From: Marsupella aquatica
Lineage: Eukaryota > Marchantiophyta
NCBI GenBank assembly: GCA_973895155.1
Contig: OZ316893.1
Location: 20,336,001 to 20,400,000 of the forward strand
Direction: 5' to 3'
DNA: 64,000 bases
Below the pieces are notes generated by a model, which saw nothing but the letters and a program-made list of their open reading frames with translations, was not told where the DNA came from and ran no database searches. The translations under genes and the position numbers were made by a program. Shown here piece after piece: positions 1 to 12,123 of the stretch (position 1 is the first letter of the stretch; every line of letters begins with the position of its first letter).

Positions 1-113
1 AATGATTTCGACCTTATATCAATTGGATATAATTTCATCTCACTCACTCAGAGAGTTTCTGCTTTCCGCCCAAGTTCCGGAGTGAGAGCGGAAACAATTA
101 ACGACAGAATCCA

Positions 114-155
114 CTTGTAGAACGAAGCAATTTCCTTGTAGAACGAAGCAATTTC
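114..155. repeat. 21-base tandem duplication
   Basis: Two perfect adjacent copies of a 21-base unit beginning cttgtagaacg, at 114-134 and 135-155. It lies just before the dispersed repeat copy that starts near 225. No function can be read from it. Confidence 0.8.
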
Positions 156-214
156 AAGCTCCCCTTTGTATAATCAGAAGCTCCATTTTGGACGACTTCC
201 AAATTGTTCTGGAA

Positions 215-700
215 ACCCGATGAATTTTGGTCATGAAGCAAATTACACGATAATTTGCCGCATTTTGACAATATTCCCTCAAGCAAACATGGCAGAACCA
301 TGCAGACAGAAGAGTCCACATCTCTGCCTCGAAGCACACAAGGTTCAACGTATAATGCGGAGAATGAGCTCGGTTCCTTTATTTCTCTCCCTCAATTGAG
401 AGAGATCCAAAACGACAGATTCAACAAAGTGAAATTGTTTCTGACCCGCGGAACCATATTAGTTAACTTACACAAGGAGTGGCATGAAGCCGAGGGACAG
501 CGTGCATGACATTTCTTAAGTGCCTTCAGTGCATTACGATTACTGTGAGTTGGAAGATCTCGAGAAATTGGACAACCGTGTTCTCTTCGTCCTCGGACTT
601 CTGCCGCAGGGTTGCAGAGATGCTCTTGCCTGGGAAAACCTGATGACAAACAAGCACATCAATCTGCTTTGTGGATCAGGTCACCGAACAATGGTCAAGG
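215..700 (+). repeat. Diverged dispersed repeat, copy A
   Basis: This stretch resembles 9285-9600 in the same orientation. Shared blocks include ttttggtcatgaag, gacaatatt, gtggcagaac-like sequence, agagtccacatct and tgacaaacaa followed by atcaatctgctt. The copies differ by many substitutions and indels, so the duplication is old. No long reading frame crosses it. It may be part of a transposable element or an old segmental duplication; the sequence does not decide which. Confidence 0.6.
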
Positions 701-1545
701 ATGTCACCTGGCTTGATGCATTCTCACCTGAAGCATCTTGAAGGGGTGATACTTGGACAATTTGGCCGCTGTCCCAGATGTAAACCTTCATTTGAAGGGA
801 TGCGGCCCTGATCTATGTGAATCCTCAACTCAAGGTAATCAAATATTTGTATTGAGATGACAGTCTATTTCTCCGGGCGAGGGTTGAATTCTCTAGCAGT
901 AAAAATGATCAGTCGCCCATATCGTGTCTAGTTTGTCACAATGCTCAACTTTCTGTTTCCAATTAGCAGTTCCGTAGAGCATGGGGTGGCTCCTTGCTCG
1001 CCAGGGATCTCCTAGTTTTGAATGAAAGTTTTTTACTGTCACGTAGAAAACAGTTTCGTGATTATGATAATGGAAGGCTTTTTCGGAAAGATGATTAGGT
1101 CGGTTGTATGCATATGACTTTGTTACTTCCATCTTGAGTCTCTTGCTACTTATCTACCCGCTCCGCCCTATGGAACCTCTGATGCCTGCAGGTTGTGTAA
1201 TCTTTGATTTGTTCCTTGGTTCTTTCCATCACTTGATTTCTTGCCATTTCCCTCCACTGGCCTACGCTGCAGTGGAGTTTGGAAAGATTTCTGTCTATTT
1301 TAATTCTCGTGACGGAATGGTTTCGTTCGACTTACATTTGGATAGAAATGCTGTTAGAAGACCACCTCCAGTAAGTCTCTGTTTCCACTGGGGTTTCCTT
1401 CAAATGGATCAGTCGAGATCTGGCAGTTGGTTTCGTAACCTCTGGCAATATCGTACAACGCTGATAGTTTACATTTCCAGGAATCTTATGCGCACAATTT
1501 CCGTTTGTCTTGGTTTCAGGGACTTGTCTCCGGCAGGGGTGGAGG
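701..1545 (+). promoter_or_regulatory. Probable promoter and 5' leader of the RDR6-like gene
   Basis: No supported coding sequence lies here. A strong splice-acceptor context, tttgtcttggtttcag, ends at 1519, 26 bases before the chosen ATG at 1546. This suggests a spliced 5' untranslated leader. The upstream donor cannot be fixed from sequence alone, and I see no clear TATA box. Confidence 0.4.
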
Positions 1546-4500
1546 ATGAGTCCTGCTCTCCAGACCCCGACCCTAGTGTCATTTGGGAATTTCCCAGAGG
1601 ATGTGCAAGCAGAGGAACTCGCAAAATTCTTGGAATCCAGGGTGGGTCTCGTTCTTCGATGCAAAATCAAGAAGGCACGGGCCCCAACTCCTCCCCATGC
1701 CTTCGTTCATTTTGAATCTCCGAAAGTGGCCCAAGAAGCGCTCAAAATGGCAAAGAAGGGTCGTCTAATCTTAAGACAACAATGGCAATTGGAGGCTCAC
1801 ATGGACGACCGAGCATGGGTCACTGGTCAACGTGGTCTGAAGTCCAAGGTTAATACACACATTGTGTTGACCGACGTCAAGGTGGAGGTGGGTTCCATTC
1901 TAGGACCAGAGTCTATGCTCATCAGTTGGAGAGGTCCTGAGAAAGGGCCATTCTTTCGTATTGAACCTCCAATCAAGCGCTTGAGGTTTTTCTTCTCGCA
2001 GTATCTGCAGCTCAGCCCTGAATCCAACGACGTCTGGTGTGATGTGATGATTGAGGTACGTTTACATACAGTCAAACAGGTTCGAGAACTAGAGCGTGAG
2101 GTGGATCCCGTTCTACTCCTTCAGCTATCGGCGCCTCCTTGGATCTTTTACCGAACTGCAGAAGACGACATTTATGAGTATGATAGGGATCCTTCACAGC
2201 TCGCTGACGATGAAGATCCCTGGATTCGTTCCTTGGACATTGTCACTCCTGACAGGAGTATTGGACGGTGTTTGGATTACAGGCTCACCGTGTCTCCTCG
2301 CCAAAGAACAGCATTCATGAAAGTGGTGGGGTACTTCAGAGACCAGAACGTTCTGCAAAAATCTATTCAAGCACCATATGCTCTTTACTTAGAGGAGCCT
2401 CCAAATTCAAACGAAAGACATTTTTTCACGGTCCCACATCAGAAGGACGTACCCTTTGATGCTATGGTGCTCGTGAATTCTCTAGTCCATCATGGGATTT
2501 TGCATGTCAGTAACCTTTCTCAACCCTTCTACAATCTGCTGAAGAGAAATGACAGAACTTCAGACGAGGTTGGAATACGTTCTCTGAGACACATGCTCAC
2601 CTACGAGAGACCTGTGTTCAAGCCTGCGGAGGAGCTACGATCAATTATTCAGGAAGTGATGAACGATGAGACATTGGTGACAGAACCGGAGCTGACAGAG
2701 AGAACTATGGTGGTGAGGAGATTGATCATAACTCCGACACGGGCTGTATGTCTTGCTCCAGAGGTTGAGGTATCGAACCGAGTGACAAGACATTTCAAGA
2801 GAATATCTGACCGTTTCTTAAGAGTTTCTTTTATGGATGAGGATGGGCAGTCCATTTCTTCCGGGTCACTGACGGTTCAGGTAGCTCCGATTGTCCGAGC
2901 AGTGTCTAAGAGTCTTTTATATTTCAGAACAAATGTGTACAATCGTGTTGTGACCATAATGAAGGATGGGTTTCGTCTCTGTGGACGGGAGTACCACTTC
3001 TTGGCCTTTTCCAATGGGCAGCTCAGGGATGCTTCTGCTTGGTTCTACGCCACTGATGGCTACATCAAAGCACATGAGATTCGGGAGTGGATGGGAACTT
3101 TCCCTGGCAGAAACGTAGCAAAGCATGCTGCGAGAATGGGACAGTGTTTCTCAGCAACTCAAAGAACAACTGAGGTTCAGACAGCAGAAGTCCTCGAATT
3201 GGCTGACATAATGAGAAATGGCTACGATTTCTCCGATGGCTGTGGCAAGATTAGTCCTGAATTTGCTCAGGTTGTAGCTGAGATTTTGAAATTGAGCGAG
3301 AACCCGCCATCGGCATATCAAATTCGATATGCTGGATACAAAGGGGTGGTGGCAGTTTGGCCCATCGAGACAATCGACGGACAGATACACAAGCTTGCTT
3401 TGCGAGGAAGCATGAAGAAGTTCGACTCTTTCCATCGTGAGTTGGAGATTTGTAGCTGGTCGAGGTTCTTGCCTTGCTACTTGAATCGACAGATCATCAC
3501 TCTTCTGTCCACTTTAAATGTAGACGACAGGGTCTTCGAGGAACTACAGGAGACGATGGTACAGAATCTAAATCGTATGGTGGTGGATGGGGACTTGGCT
3601 TATTCTGTCCTGAGGGAGTCTTGTGCGGGTGAGCTTTGTAATACTGCACTCCGAATGTTGGGTGCAGGATTTGATCCTAATTCTGAAGCTCATTTGAAGT
3701 CTATGCTGGTGGCAATCAGGGCTAGCCAGCTAGAGGAGCTGGTCCAGAAGACCAAGATCTATGTGCTGAAAGGCAGGTGGCTCTTGGGTTGTTTGGACGA
3801 AACGGCAACTTTGAATTATGGTGAGTGCTTTGTGCAAGCAACAAGCTCAAAGGATCGATCCACTAGTGTAGTTATAACTGGACCGGTTATTATGACGAAA
3901 AATCCATGCATGCATCCTGGGGACATCAGAGTGCTCATGGCTGTTGATGTTCCCGCGTTGCACCACATGGTCGACAGTTTGGTTGTCCCTCAAAATGGAC
4001 CGAGGCCTCATGCTAATGAAGCATCTGGCAGCGACTTAGACGGGGATCTGTACTTTGTGTCTTGGGATGAGAATCTACTTCCACCTAGCAGAAAGAGCTC
4101 GGCCCCAATGGAGTATATTACACAGGTGGCGAAGGACATGTTGGGACCAGTGAAAAGAGAGGTAATTGAAGAATTTTGTGTTGCTATTTGTTTTCTTTCT
4201 CAATGTCTTGAGCCAATCACTGTGGCTGTTTGTTCTCCTGTGTGTTGTCGAGTACCTTATCGAAGGAGTTTTGCAGCTAGGTGCGATGGGCTTCGTCTTG
4301 ACTAGGTTTTGGCCCAAATGGCAGAGCATGTGGTATTGGATGTACTCTCGATTGTTACTGTTATATTTTTCAACCTCGTCTATGTAGAAATACTTCCGTA
4401 GTATCCAGCATGCTTGAGCAGAATGTCACTTGAGACTCTGGCTGATCGTTTTGTTCATTTGGTTGAAAATGTCTCATGAGCAGCATATTGTGGAGTTTTT

Positions 4501-5317
4501 CGCTAAGCACATTCTGAATGATAACTTGGGAAAGATCTCCAATGCTCATGTTGTTCGGGCAGACATCAGTGAAGAAGGTGCTCTGGACAAAGACTGCTTG
4601 CTTCTCGCTGAATTGGCAGCCAGAGCGGTTGATTACCCGAAGACTGGGAAGCCAGCAGTGATGCCCTTTGAGTTGAAGCCCCGGAAGTACCCTGATTTCA
4701 TCGAGAAGGAGGAGAGCATCACATACAAATCCCAAAAAATTATTGGGAGGCTGTTCAGGTCGGTGAAATCGATTCTTCCTAAGGACAGTGAGTTATTGCT
4801 GCTGGATGAGGCAAGCAGTCCTTACAGAATTCTCGAGCCTGTGTATGATTCTGATTTAGAGGTGGTTGGGTTCGAAGCTTATCTTGAGAAGGCATTGGCC
4901 ATTAAGCAGTCCTATGATAGACAACTGCAAGCGATTATGAACCAGTTCAGTATCACCAACGAGGCTGAGGTAGTAACAGGGCATGTGATGGTTGGCCCAA
5001 GGTCGAACAGCCGCAGACAGGGTGATGTCAAGGATAGGGTTACATATGCATATCTTGCTCTCCACAAAGAGTACAGCATACTCATAAATCGCCATAATCT
5101 AGGTGATAGCGAGCAGCCTAGTGACAATTTACTCAGTGTTGCTGCTGGGGAAGATCTTTTGGCTCAGGCGTCAGCTTGGTACCATGTCACCTACCACCAG
5201 AATTGGTACAGAAAGGCGCGGGACAGCAACCCGAGTCAGCGTCCATTTCTGAGCTTCCCTTGGGTGGCAGTCGACCTTTTAATTGCCATTAAAAATAGAA
5301 AGAGATCCAGGATCTGA
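1546..5317 (+). CDS. RDR6: RNA-dependent RNA polymerase, RDR6 type
   Basis: Exons 1546-4161 and 4484-5317, giving about 1149 residues; Arabidopsis RDR6 is about 1200. RDR6 copies cleaved single-stranded RNA into dsRNA for secondary siRNA (tasiRNA, transgene silencing) with SGS3 and DCL4. Visible here are an N-terminal RRM-like segment (residues about 8-70, with SFGNFPEDV), the RDR core with NVAKHAARMGQCFS, DGCGKISPE (near 563), YAGYKGVVA (near 595), LNRQIITLLS (near 646), and the catalytic DLDGD at residues 830-834 (4033-4047). Exon 2 supplies the C-terminal part (HIVEFFAKHI, ICNAHVV-like KISNAHVV, SAWYHVTYH). The intron has GT at 4162, keeps phase 0, and its acceptor is 4483 or, adding one Gln, 4480. 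A single late coding intron matches my memory of angiosperm RDR6. The reading frame is open upstream to a TTG at 1510, so the first ATG, at 1546, was chosen. The protein resembles RDR6 more than RDR1 or RDR2 along its whole length, including the N-terminus. Confidence 0.93.
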
Positions 5318-8300
5318 GGCGATTTTGAGAAGACTATGCGCTTCGCATCTCTTTTCGTCGATGCCCATGAAGACATCCAAACCCCTCGAGCTCTTAATTG
5401 TTCGACGGCATACAATCAGGGAGATTCATTCAGCACTGATTCCTTGGGATGATCTTGATCAGGTAACTTCCACGATTTGACAGAAGGCGAGGAATGTGAG
5501 AAGAAATCCGCGTGCCGAGGACCATTTTACGTTCCTATTATTTGATCTAGTTTTCCGGCCATTCTCGTTGCAGCTAGTGCATTCTGTGATGGAGTGAAAG
5601 CATGACATTATTGCTGTTCAAGTAGATAGAAGCAGCCGAGTTCACCGTTGCTGATTAAGTTGGGTGTGGGTGCACTCAAGAATCTAATTCCCTCACCCGT
5701 CCTGTTCTCAGATCAGCTTCAGATAAGCCAACTCCTGGTTGGCTATTTCCAATCATCGACACCTCCCATCATGTACACTGAGCAGCAGTTGAGGTGGTGA
5801 AGTAACCGTATGCAGAGCCAATTCCCAGATGAACATCTGCTCTTCGGTTGCTGGCGAGAGACAGCACAGGGCTGGATCCAGCAAGTTTGGAGTGGCATCC
5901 TAGGGTGTGAGGGGTGGCTATAAAGGGAAAGAAGACCCGGGGAATCGTGCAAGGGCGTGACCATAACAACAACCACACACAACAAAGGTCGTGGAGATTT
6001 ATATGATTAATTAGCCAGCTTTAGATATTGCAATCCAATCCTCTCTTTTCCGAGGAGGGAATAACGTTGGCAGTCTATTTGATGAGATCGGACCGACAGC
6101 AGAGGGTGTCTGCATTCTGCAACAGCTGCTTTGAAAGTATGCCCAAAGACGGTGATTGTCTTGTGGCACATAATCACGTTCTCCAACGAGTTCCCTGCCT
6201 CTCCTTTCTACGTTGTCGGATAGAAAATGCTTTAGAGAGCAAGGGACTTCACAACTAGATGAACAAGCTCGGAGTAAGAAGGTCCCTAAGACCTCGAAAT
6301 CTTAGGTGGAAGCTTTCAGAGCATTAGTGTTGGTCCAAACTAGTCTACCTACAATACATGTCAAAGAATATGGATCCAGTGTCAGAGCATTAGTCTTGGT
6401 CTGCTCTACCTACAATAGTGAGTTGTGAAAATCCTCTCAGGCAGGTTGCTCCCAAGTACTGTAAAGCCGGTTTCTATTTTGTGCATTGCAATCTTTCCTT
6501 ACATGTCAAAGAATATGGATCCAGTGTCAGATTGGTCAAAACTGCTTTCGCAACAACCGTGAGTTGCGAAAATCCTCTCACGCAGGTGGCTCCTAAGTAC
6601 TGTAAAGATGGTTTCAATTTTGTGCGTTGTGAGCTTTGGATGCATGAGAAAGAACATCTGCCCTACTACGCTTTAATTTTCAAAAGGTAGGTCCCCAACC
6701 GGGCCCTCAATTTCCCAAATAGATGCAACAGAGCATAGCCCTCGCTCAGTTCCACCGTGCTAGTCAAAGATATTCTACATGTCTAGGTAAGTTCTATGGC
6801 TCTTTCTGGCATGATGGAATCCGTCAGTCTAAAACTTCTGGGTTGCGATATTCCAATCATTTGGCAGCATGAATATCACGGAGAGCTTTTGAAAACAATT
6901 ATACAAATCAGTTTTCCTTCTGAGATATTTGTCTGATAGTTTGGGGGTGCGGGTTGGTCACACTGGAAAAAGTGTCAAGTACGTGCTATGGCAGAGCAAA
7001 ACATTGTTCCAGCGAAGTGAGGACTCCACCGTAAGAAATTCGTGTCTGTGTGCCGGGAGATATGGACGGTCATAGGGTGCTAGAAAATCATTCCCTGGCT
7101 TTGGATTAGCAACACAGAAGTTGTACGCTGTGTGCGTCGTGACACCTCGCGAAAAGAAGTCTTCACTACAGGTCTGCGCACACCGAGAGTCGCAGTGAAA
7201 TTCAAGGAGCTTCCCCGTCACTTTTGTAGTCCAAGCGGGTTACCGACCTTGTTATGGTTTCCTTTTTGCCGATACATTATCGGACAGAGGTTTCGAGAGG
7301 AAACAGTAGACTTATTCGGCCCCCTTCGGTGCAATGACTTGAGAGGTAGTAGCAAGAGTCCAGCCTGGTGAAACCCCATAGCTTGGTGAAACCCCACAGC
7401 TTGGGATGCAAATGTAGACTTAGTGGAATCAAATTGTGCGAGCTAGTAGGTGGAATTCTAGCTCATGTGGGGATGGCGCACTCCAATCTGATGCACGCGA
7501 AAGCTCAACTCGTCACACCTTGCTTTCTCAGGTCAAAGAACAAGGCAGATGAGAAGTCCATGAGAGAGAGAGAGGCCCTGCTCATTGACTTCTATTGAGC
7601 AGATTGCATTTGTGGGGTTATGATGCCTCTCTAGATTCGTCTCACCAAATCTCACGTCCAAATTGCCACCGGCAAGCTTTACTATGCACAACAAGCGAAA
7701 TCGGGACAGCAGCAGTGGGATTCCAGGCGCTGAGGAATCCGAGCAGCGGACGTCGTTTTCAGGATACATAGCAACGTCTCGTCATGATTTGTCGGCTGGA
7801 GTGGTGGTGAATTTGCTGAATTCTCATGAGCCAGTGACATCCCCAGGGTTGGCAATTGCTTTGAAGACAATTCGTAGATTTCATAGCGAGCTGCGGTCGG
7901 TGAGTCCGGTTTTGCCATCCATTGTAGACTAGAAGTGTATATTGGTCTGAGATCGTGGCATTGGTCACAATTCGATATTCCTATGCTCATGTCATGCAAG
8001 TTCCACTGCTGGAGCAGCCGATGTCGAAAGTATGTCGCATTGTGTGCGGGCAAAGCTATCTTTTCTCTTTTGAGATTAGGACTCAATTCTTGGTTTTGTA
8101 AGCTTGCAATGTTCTACAGATTGGTCCATATCGAACTTAACATGGGTTTTTCTCCTTCGGTATCGAAGGAGGAACTGTCAATTAGAGTTTAGGGTGACTT
8201 ATTCCATCGGGACCATGTCGCGAGGCCCCTGGCGGCTGACGGATTTCTCGTTGCTCAGAGCTCCACGGGAAGCACCCGGAAAGAAATCTCAGCTCGTAGA

Positions 8301-8703
8301 AATACTGTATCGTTTTCGTCGCTACTCCATTTGGTTTAAGAATTTTGTCAAAGCTCAGCATAGAAATGTTAGCTTTACAGATACACCGTCTGTGCCTGGG
8401 CTTTTCGAGCATTCAGGGATCTTTGAATCTGACGCAGTAAAATTCTGCGATGATGCCTCTTGCATCTCACTTGAACGTCTTTGCGGCGATCGAATCTCCC
8501 GGTTATTATGGTCGAACAAGGAATTGAAGAAAATTAAGAATCTCGTCGGGTGTCTTCTCCTGTCCCGTGCGATTTCTCCCTGCGGACAAGCGCCCTTTGG
8601 ACGGACCGACAGCAATTTTGTTAGGGAGGGCCCTCACCTTGCTCAGGAGTACTTTCGATTGTCGCCAGGAAATTCGAATTGAAGTAAATAGGGCTGGAAA
8701 GGG
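5318..8703. other. Spacer between RDR6 and the KIN17 pseudogene
   Basis: The beginning should hold the RDR6 3' untranslated region. Short open frames (for example 5283-5480, 6028-6258, 7663-7932 and 8104-8682) have no recognisable domains and look like chance. The only clear structure is the tandem repeat at 6302-6650. A 17-base string, gggtgacttattccatc, at about 8190 recurs at about 9286. Confidence 0.5.
6302..6650 (+). repeat. Tandem repeat, 141-145-base unit
   Basis: The block acatgtcaaagaatatggat occurs at 6356 and 6501, and the block gtgagttg(t/c)gaaaatcc at 6418 and 6559, so the period is 141-145 bases. A partial third unit, with cagagcattagt and ctacctacaata, precedes the first. Read in frame from 6418 the two units give SCENPL-QVAPKYCK twice with substitutions. 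The repeated peptide matches nothing I know. Confidence 0.75.
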
Positions 8704-9285
8704 ATGGGAAGAATGAGTTCCTCACACCGAAGGCGATTGTCAACAGAATCAAAGCCAAAGGGCTGCAGAAGCTGCGATGGTACTGCCAAATGTTCAAAAG
8801 CAATGCCGCGAGGAGAACGGTGCCATGCATGTCGGAGAGCCACCAGCGCCAGATGGAAGTATTCGGCCAGAACCCAGACAGTCGTGGAAGGGTACTCCGA
8901 GGAATTTGAGGAGCAGTTCCTGTTGTGTACAACGAGTATATCGCCAATCGCCACCGTGTACACATGAATTCCACAAGTTGGGCCACTCTCACGGATTTAA
9001 TCAAATACCTAGGACGCACAGGAAAGTGCAAGGTTGAGAAAACTCCCAAAGGATGGTTCATGACTTACGTCGACAGAGAGACTGAGACTCTGCTGAAAGA
9101 GAAATTGAAGAACAAGAGGCAGAGAGCAGAGCTCGAAGACGAGGAGAGGCAGGAGAGAGCAATTGCCAACCAAATCGAGAGAGCGTCCAAGACTGTTAAG
9201 CTTGACGATGGTCATGAGTATATTCAACCGGATATACTTCACGGAGACGAAGGCGAGGAAAAGCTGCTTTCTCTCTGGGCAAATT
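8704..9285 (+). pseudogene. KIN17: Broken intronless copy of KIN17 (DNA/RNA-binding zinc-finger protein)
   Basis: KIN17 is a conserved nuclear C2H2 protein linked to DNA replication, repair and RNA processing. The N-terminal half is recognisable in order: NEFLTPKAIVNRIKAKG, LQKLRWYCQM, SESHQRQMEVFGQNP, GYSEEFEEQF, YNEYIANRHRVHMNS, WATLTDLIKYLGRTGKCKVE, and TPKGWFMTYVDRETETLL. Visible lesions are a lost base near 8708, a lost base near 8793 that destroys a zinc-finger Cys codon, deletions near 8820 that remove residues between the finger ligands, about two bases lost near 8873, and a gap near 8923 where roughly 15-17 residues before VYNEY are missing. The frame from 8925 to about 9230 is still open. 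No introns are present, so it may be a retrocopy, but that depends on the parent gene's structure. It ends where the dispersed repeat at 9285 begins; the C-terminal KOW region is absent. Confidence 0.85.
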
Positions 9286-9600
9286 TGGGTGACTTATTCC
9301 ATCCCTGCAACTTTGGTCATGAAGTGAATTCCAACGACATTCTGCCGTAAATGGACAATATTCTGTTCAGCCTAAGTGGCAGAACTTACTTTTCAGATAG
9401 AAGCTAGAGTCCACATCTCGCCTCCATTTTCTGTGTGTATCCATCTAATGATTACCTTGCAACTACCATTGTCTTAGAAATTGTCATTCGCCTGCCAAAG
9501 CGGGAGGAGATCTTTGGACATTGCTACGTTGGACAACAGAGGCAGGGTGAGACTGAGGCTCTTGACAAACAATGAGAATGATCAATCTGCTTGTTGAACC
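9285..9600 (+). repeat. Diverged dispersed repeat, copy B
   Basis: This is homologous to 215-700 in the same orientation: actttggtcatgaag, gacaatattctg, agtggcagaac, tagagtccacatctcgcctcc, ttgacaaacaa and gatcaatctgctt. It is contiguous with the truncated end of the KIN17 copy, so the broken gene and the repeat share a junction near 9285. Confidence 0.6.
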
Positions 9601-10627
9601 CGTCTGTAGTTTCCATGAAGAGCCAAATTCTGAGCATCAAACCAAATTGATTGTTGAGAGCTGGGTTAACCTGATTCCCTTCTGGAAAATTTACGATCTT
9701 ACTTCTCAAGGCTGCAAATGCATACCCTAAAGCGCTTAACACTAACTACCGCTTTTCGAGTAAATATTTGCTCGATGTTTTAAAACATAAAAAAGCTACT
9801 GAAGCTGGCAGGCAATAGGTACACACAAATCCCGAAACTCTTCACACCATCTTCAAATGATACGTCCGCAGCATGTGGCTGTCAAGTTCGTACAGCGAAT
9901 TGAAAAACCACTAAGAAGCTTACCTTTGGAAGAGATCATCCAGAAGATACCGTAGGGTCATGAGTCAATAATAAATGATGTCAAGTTCAAGTTCGCGGCA
10001 AGAGAGTCCTTTGCTATACTTTGGATGGGACCAGGCGAGAGATCACTGGCCGAAGATCAATTTCCGAGCAACTGCTCCACCACCGAAGAGACGTTCGAGA
10101 TGGAACGTTCTTGCAATAGGGGAAATTAAGCTGCTCAGATATACGAGAACCGAACCACTGACTGCTCTTTATTGTGTACCCCAAGGCGCCAGTGTGGGAC
10201 TAGATAACTGGTCTGTCGATCAGGGAAGGGCAGAATGATAATGGATCCAAGCATTTGGTCGGCTATGAGTAGGTCGAAGATCAATGCTGACTTGCCGACG
10301 AACATGCATGTCTTGAAGCATTGCACGACGATCGGGACAGGCGTAAGACTCACTTTGAATTTCATTGACGTGAAGAGAGGTGGAAAAATTTGAGCTAGTA
10401 AACTCGATCCTTTGGCCTGTTAGATGTCCCCTCGTAAGTAACCTGTAAGAAGAATGCTTGTGGCTGAAAAATTTACTTTCGAGGCGGGATTGGGTCCACA
10501 TGAGTTAAGAGTTGATACTGGACTTCTCAACAGAACCTGCTTTGCGGGATCAGTGAAAGATGAGCCTCTAGCCTGCCAGCTCACGAGGCATACGGATCAA
10601 TGCACCAGCATAGCTAAGGATTGATTG

Positions 10628-10797
10628 GGATTAATCAATGACCTGAGATAGACTAGACGCTAACAAGAAAACTGGCTGGTCAGACGAGAATACTGACATC
10701 TAACAGGCCAAAGGATTAATCAATGACCTGAGATTGACTAGATGCTAACAGGAAAACTGGCTAGACCATGTTGTATTGACATCTACAGGCCAAAGGA
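10628..10797. repeat. 85-base tandem duplication
   Basis: The string ggattaatcaatgacctgag begins at 10628 and again at 10713. Each is followed by (a/t)gactagaYgctaacaRgaaaactggct and ends in gacatct-acaggccaaagg. The copies differ by several substitutions and small gaps. Confidence 0.8.
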
Positions 10798-11080
10798 AAG
10801 TTTTTTGCAAGAGCTGCAGGGTCACGAGTCCTGAATATCTCCAGCCGGCGATCAGCCACAAATACGGAACTGGATAGCAAGCAAGCAAGGTGCTACTCTT
10901 GTACAACAGTGGCGTGAAGAGAGCCAAAGCTAGAAAGCAGTCCCAAACGTCATAAATTTGTTCACATTCGCTTATTGACAACGCAAGTTGGCCACTGTGA
11001 CCAATGCACCACGTGACAAGAAGCTGATGAAAAGCAGCCGAAAAATTCGGTAGGTCACGCATCCGATGGGGCGCATGCAT

Positions 11081-11150
11081 GGATAAATGCTTCATCAACG
11101 CTGGTGATGTAAGGTGGATAAATGCTTCATCAACGCTGGTGATGTAAGGC
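11081..11150. repeat. 35-base perfect tandem duplication
   Basis: The unit ggataaatgcttcatcaacg, extended by ctggtgatgtaaggt or a close variant, occurs at 11081 and 11116. Near-identity implies a recent event. Confidence 0.85.
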
Positions 11151-12123
11151 TAGGTCGCTGCAGGACCAAAGAAGCGTTTGACATGCAGCAGCTGTACAAT
11201 CCCTTTGAGTACGTATTGTCCTGAACGACACATATGAATTTTCCGTATATGAGACCATGATAATTGAAATGGACCTCAAACTAGTCATGGTCAATGAACA
11301 ATGCTGACAAGGCAACTTCTACATTGGTGCACGCTGCGTGAGAGAGAGAGAGAAAGAGAGAACAAACCTGATTTTGTTGAGAAGAAGACTGTTCCCAAGT
11401 GAGAACAATAAGCACAGGTATGATCGAAGTCCAACACAAGCAGCAGTCCGTAAATCGAATGAATCAGAAATTGAGGTGCTTGGTGATAGCTCCATTTGAA
11501 GCCAAGGACAACGACTTGGCCACGAAATCTGGACAGTGTTTCTTTTTCCTCGTTTTGTTCTTTTAGGGCTTCCATTGGCATAATGTTTATCGATGTTAAG
11601 ACGACGAAAAACTTTTAAAGAGCTTCTGATTATCATTCAACGATTGCTGGCCAAACAAGCACGCCTCTTCCGACGCAAGATGTCGACAAAAATACTCTTT
11701 GGCAATCTTTCATTTCATTATCGAGCCAACAGTGATCACGTCATGTATGTGTAATAATCAAAACTTGGCATAGAAGCCTTGGCATCTGCTTGATCGAATG
11801 AAGTCTGTCTGCAGCTTGGAGAGCATTGTCGACAGGAAGCTGCAGGATTGCTGCAAATGAGAAGCACAAGGCCAAATGCAGCATCTCGCTCTTCTTCTGT
11901 TCTAAAGTCTACCGTTCGAAAGCAAGCAACGAGAACGAAAGCGCAACATCTCTGATGAAGAGTGGGGTTGGGGCTCGTCTGAACAGTCGCCGAGGAATTG
12001 TTGGTGAGCAAGCGGTGAGACTCAATGCATCTCCAGAATACGTTGTTGCAGTCTTCGTCGCGAACCTCGATGAGAAGACAATGGCTTCAGAATGGCATTC
12101 CTTCTTCAAACCAGTGCTTAATT

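Larger units (their letters stand above)
9601..12120. other. Spacer, no recognised gene
   Basis: All open frames here are short and lack family similarity. It contains the two small tandem duplications listed separately (10628-10797 and 11081-11150). The frame at 11826-12173 was examined and not recognised. Confidence 0.5.

Noticed and set aside
8104-8682. A 192-codon plus-strand frame just before the KIN17 copy
   Set aside because: Opposite-strand frames overlap it, it resembles no family and does not continue into KIN17.
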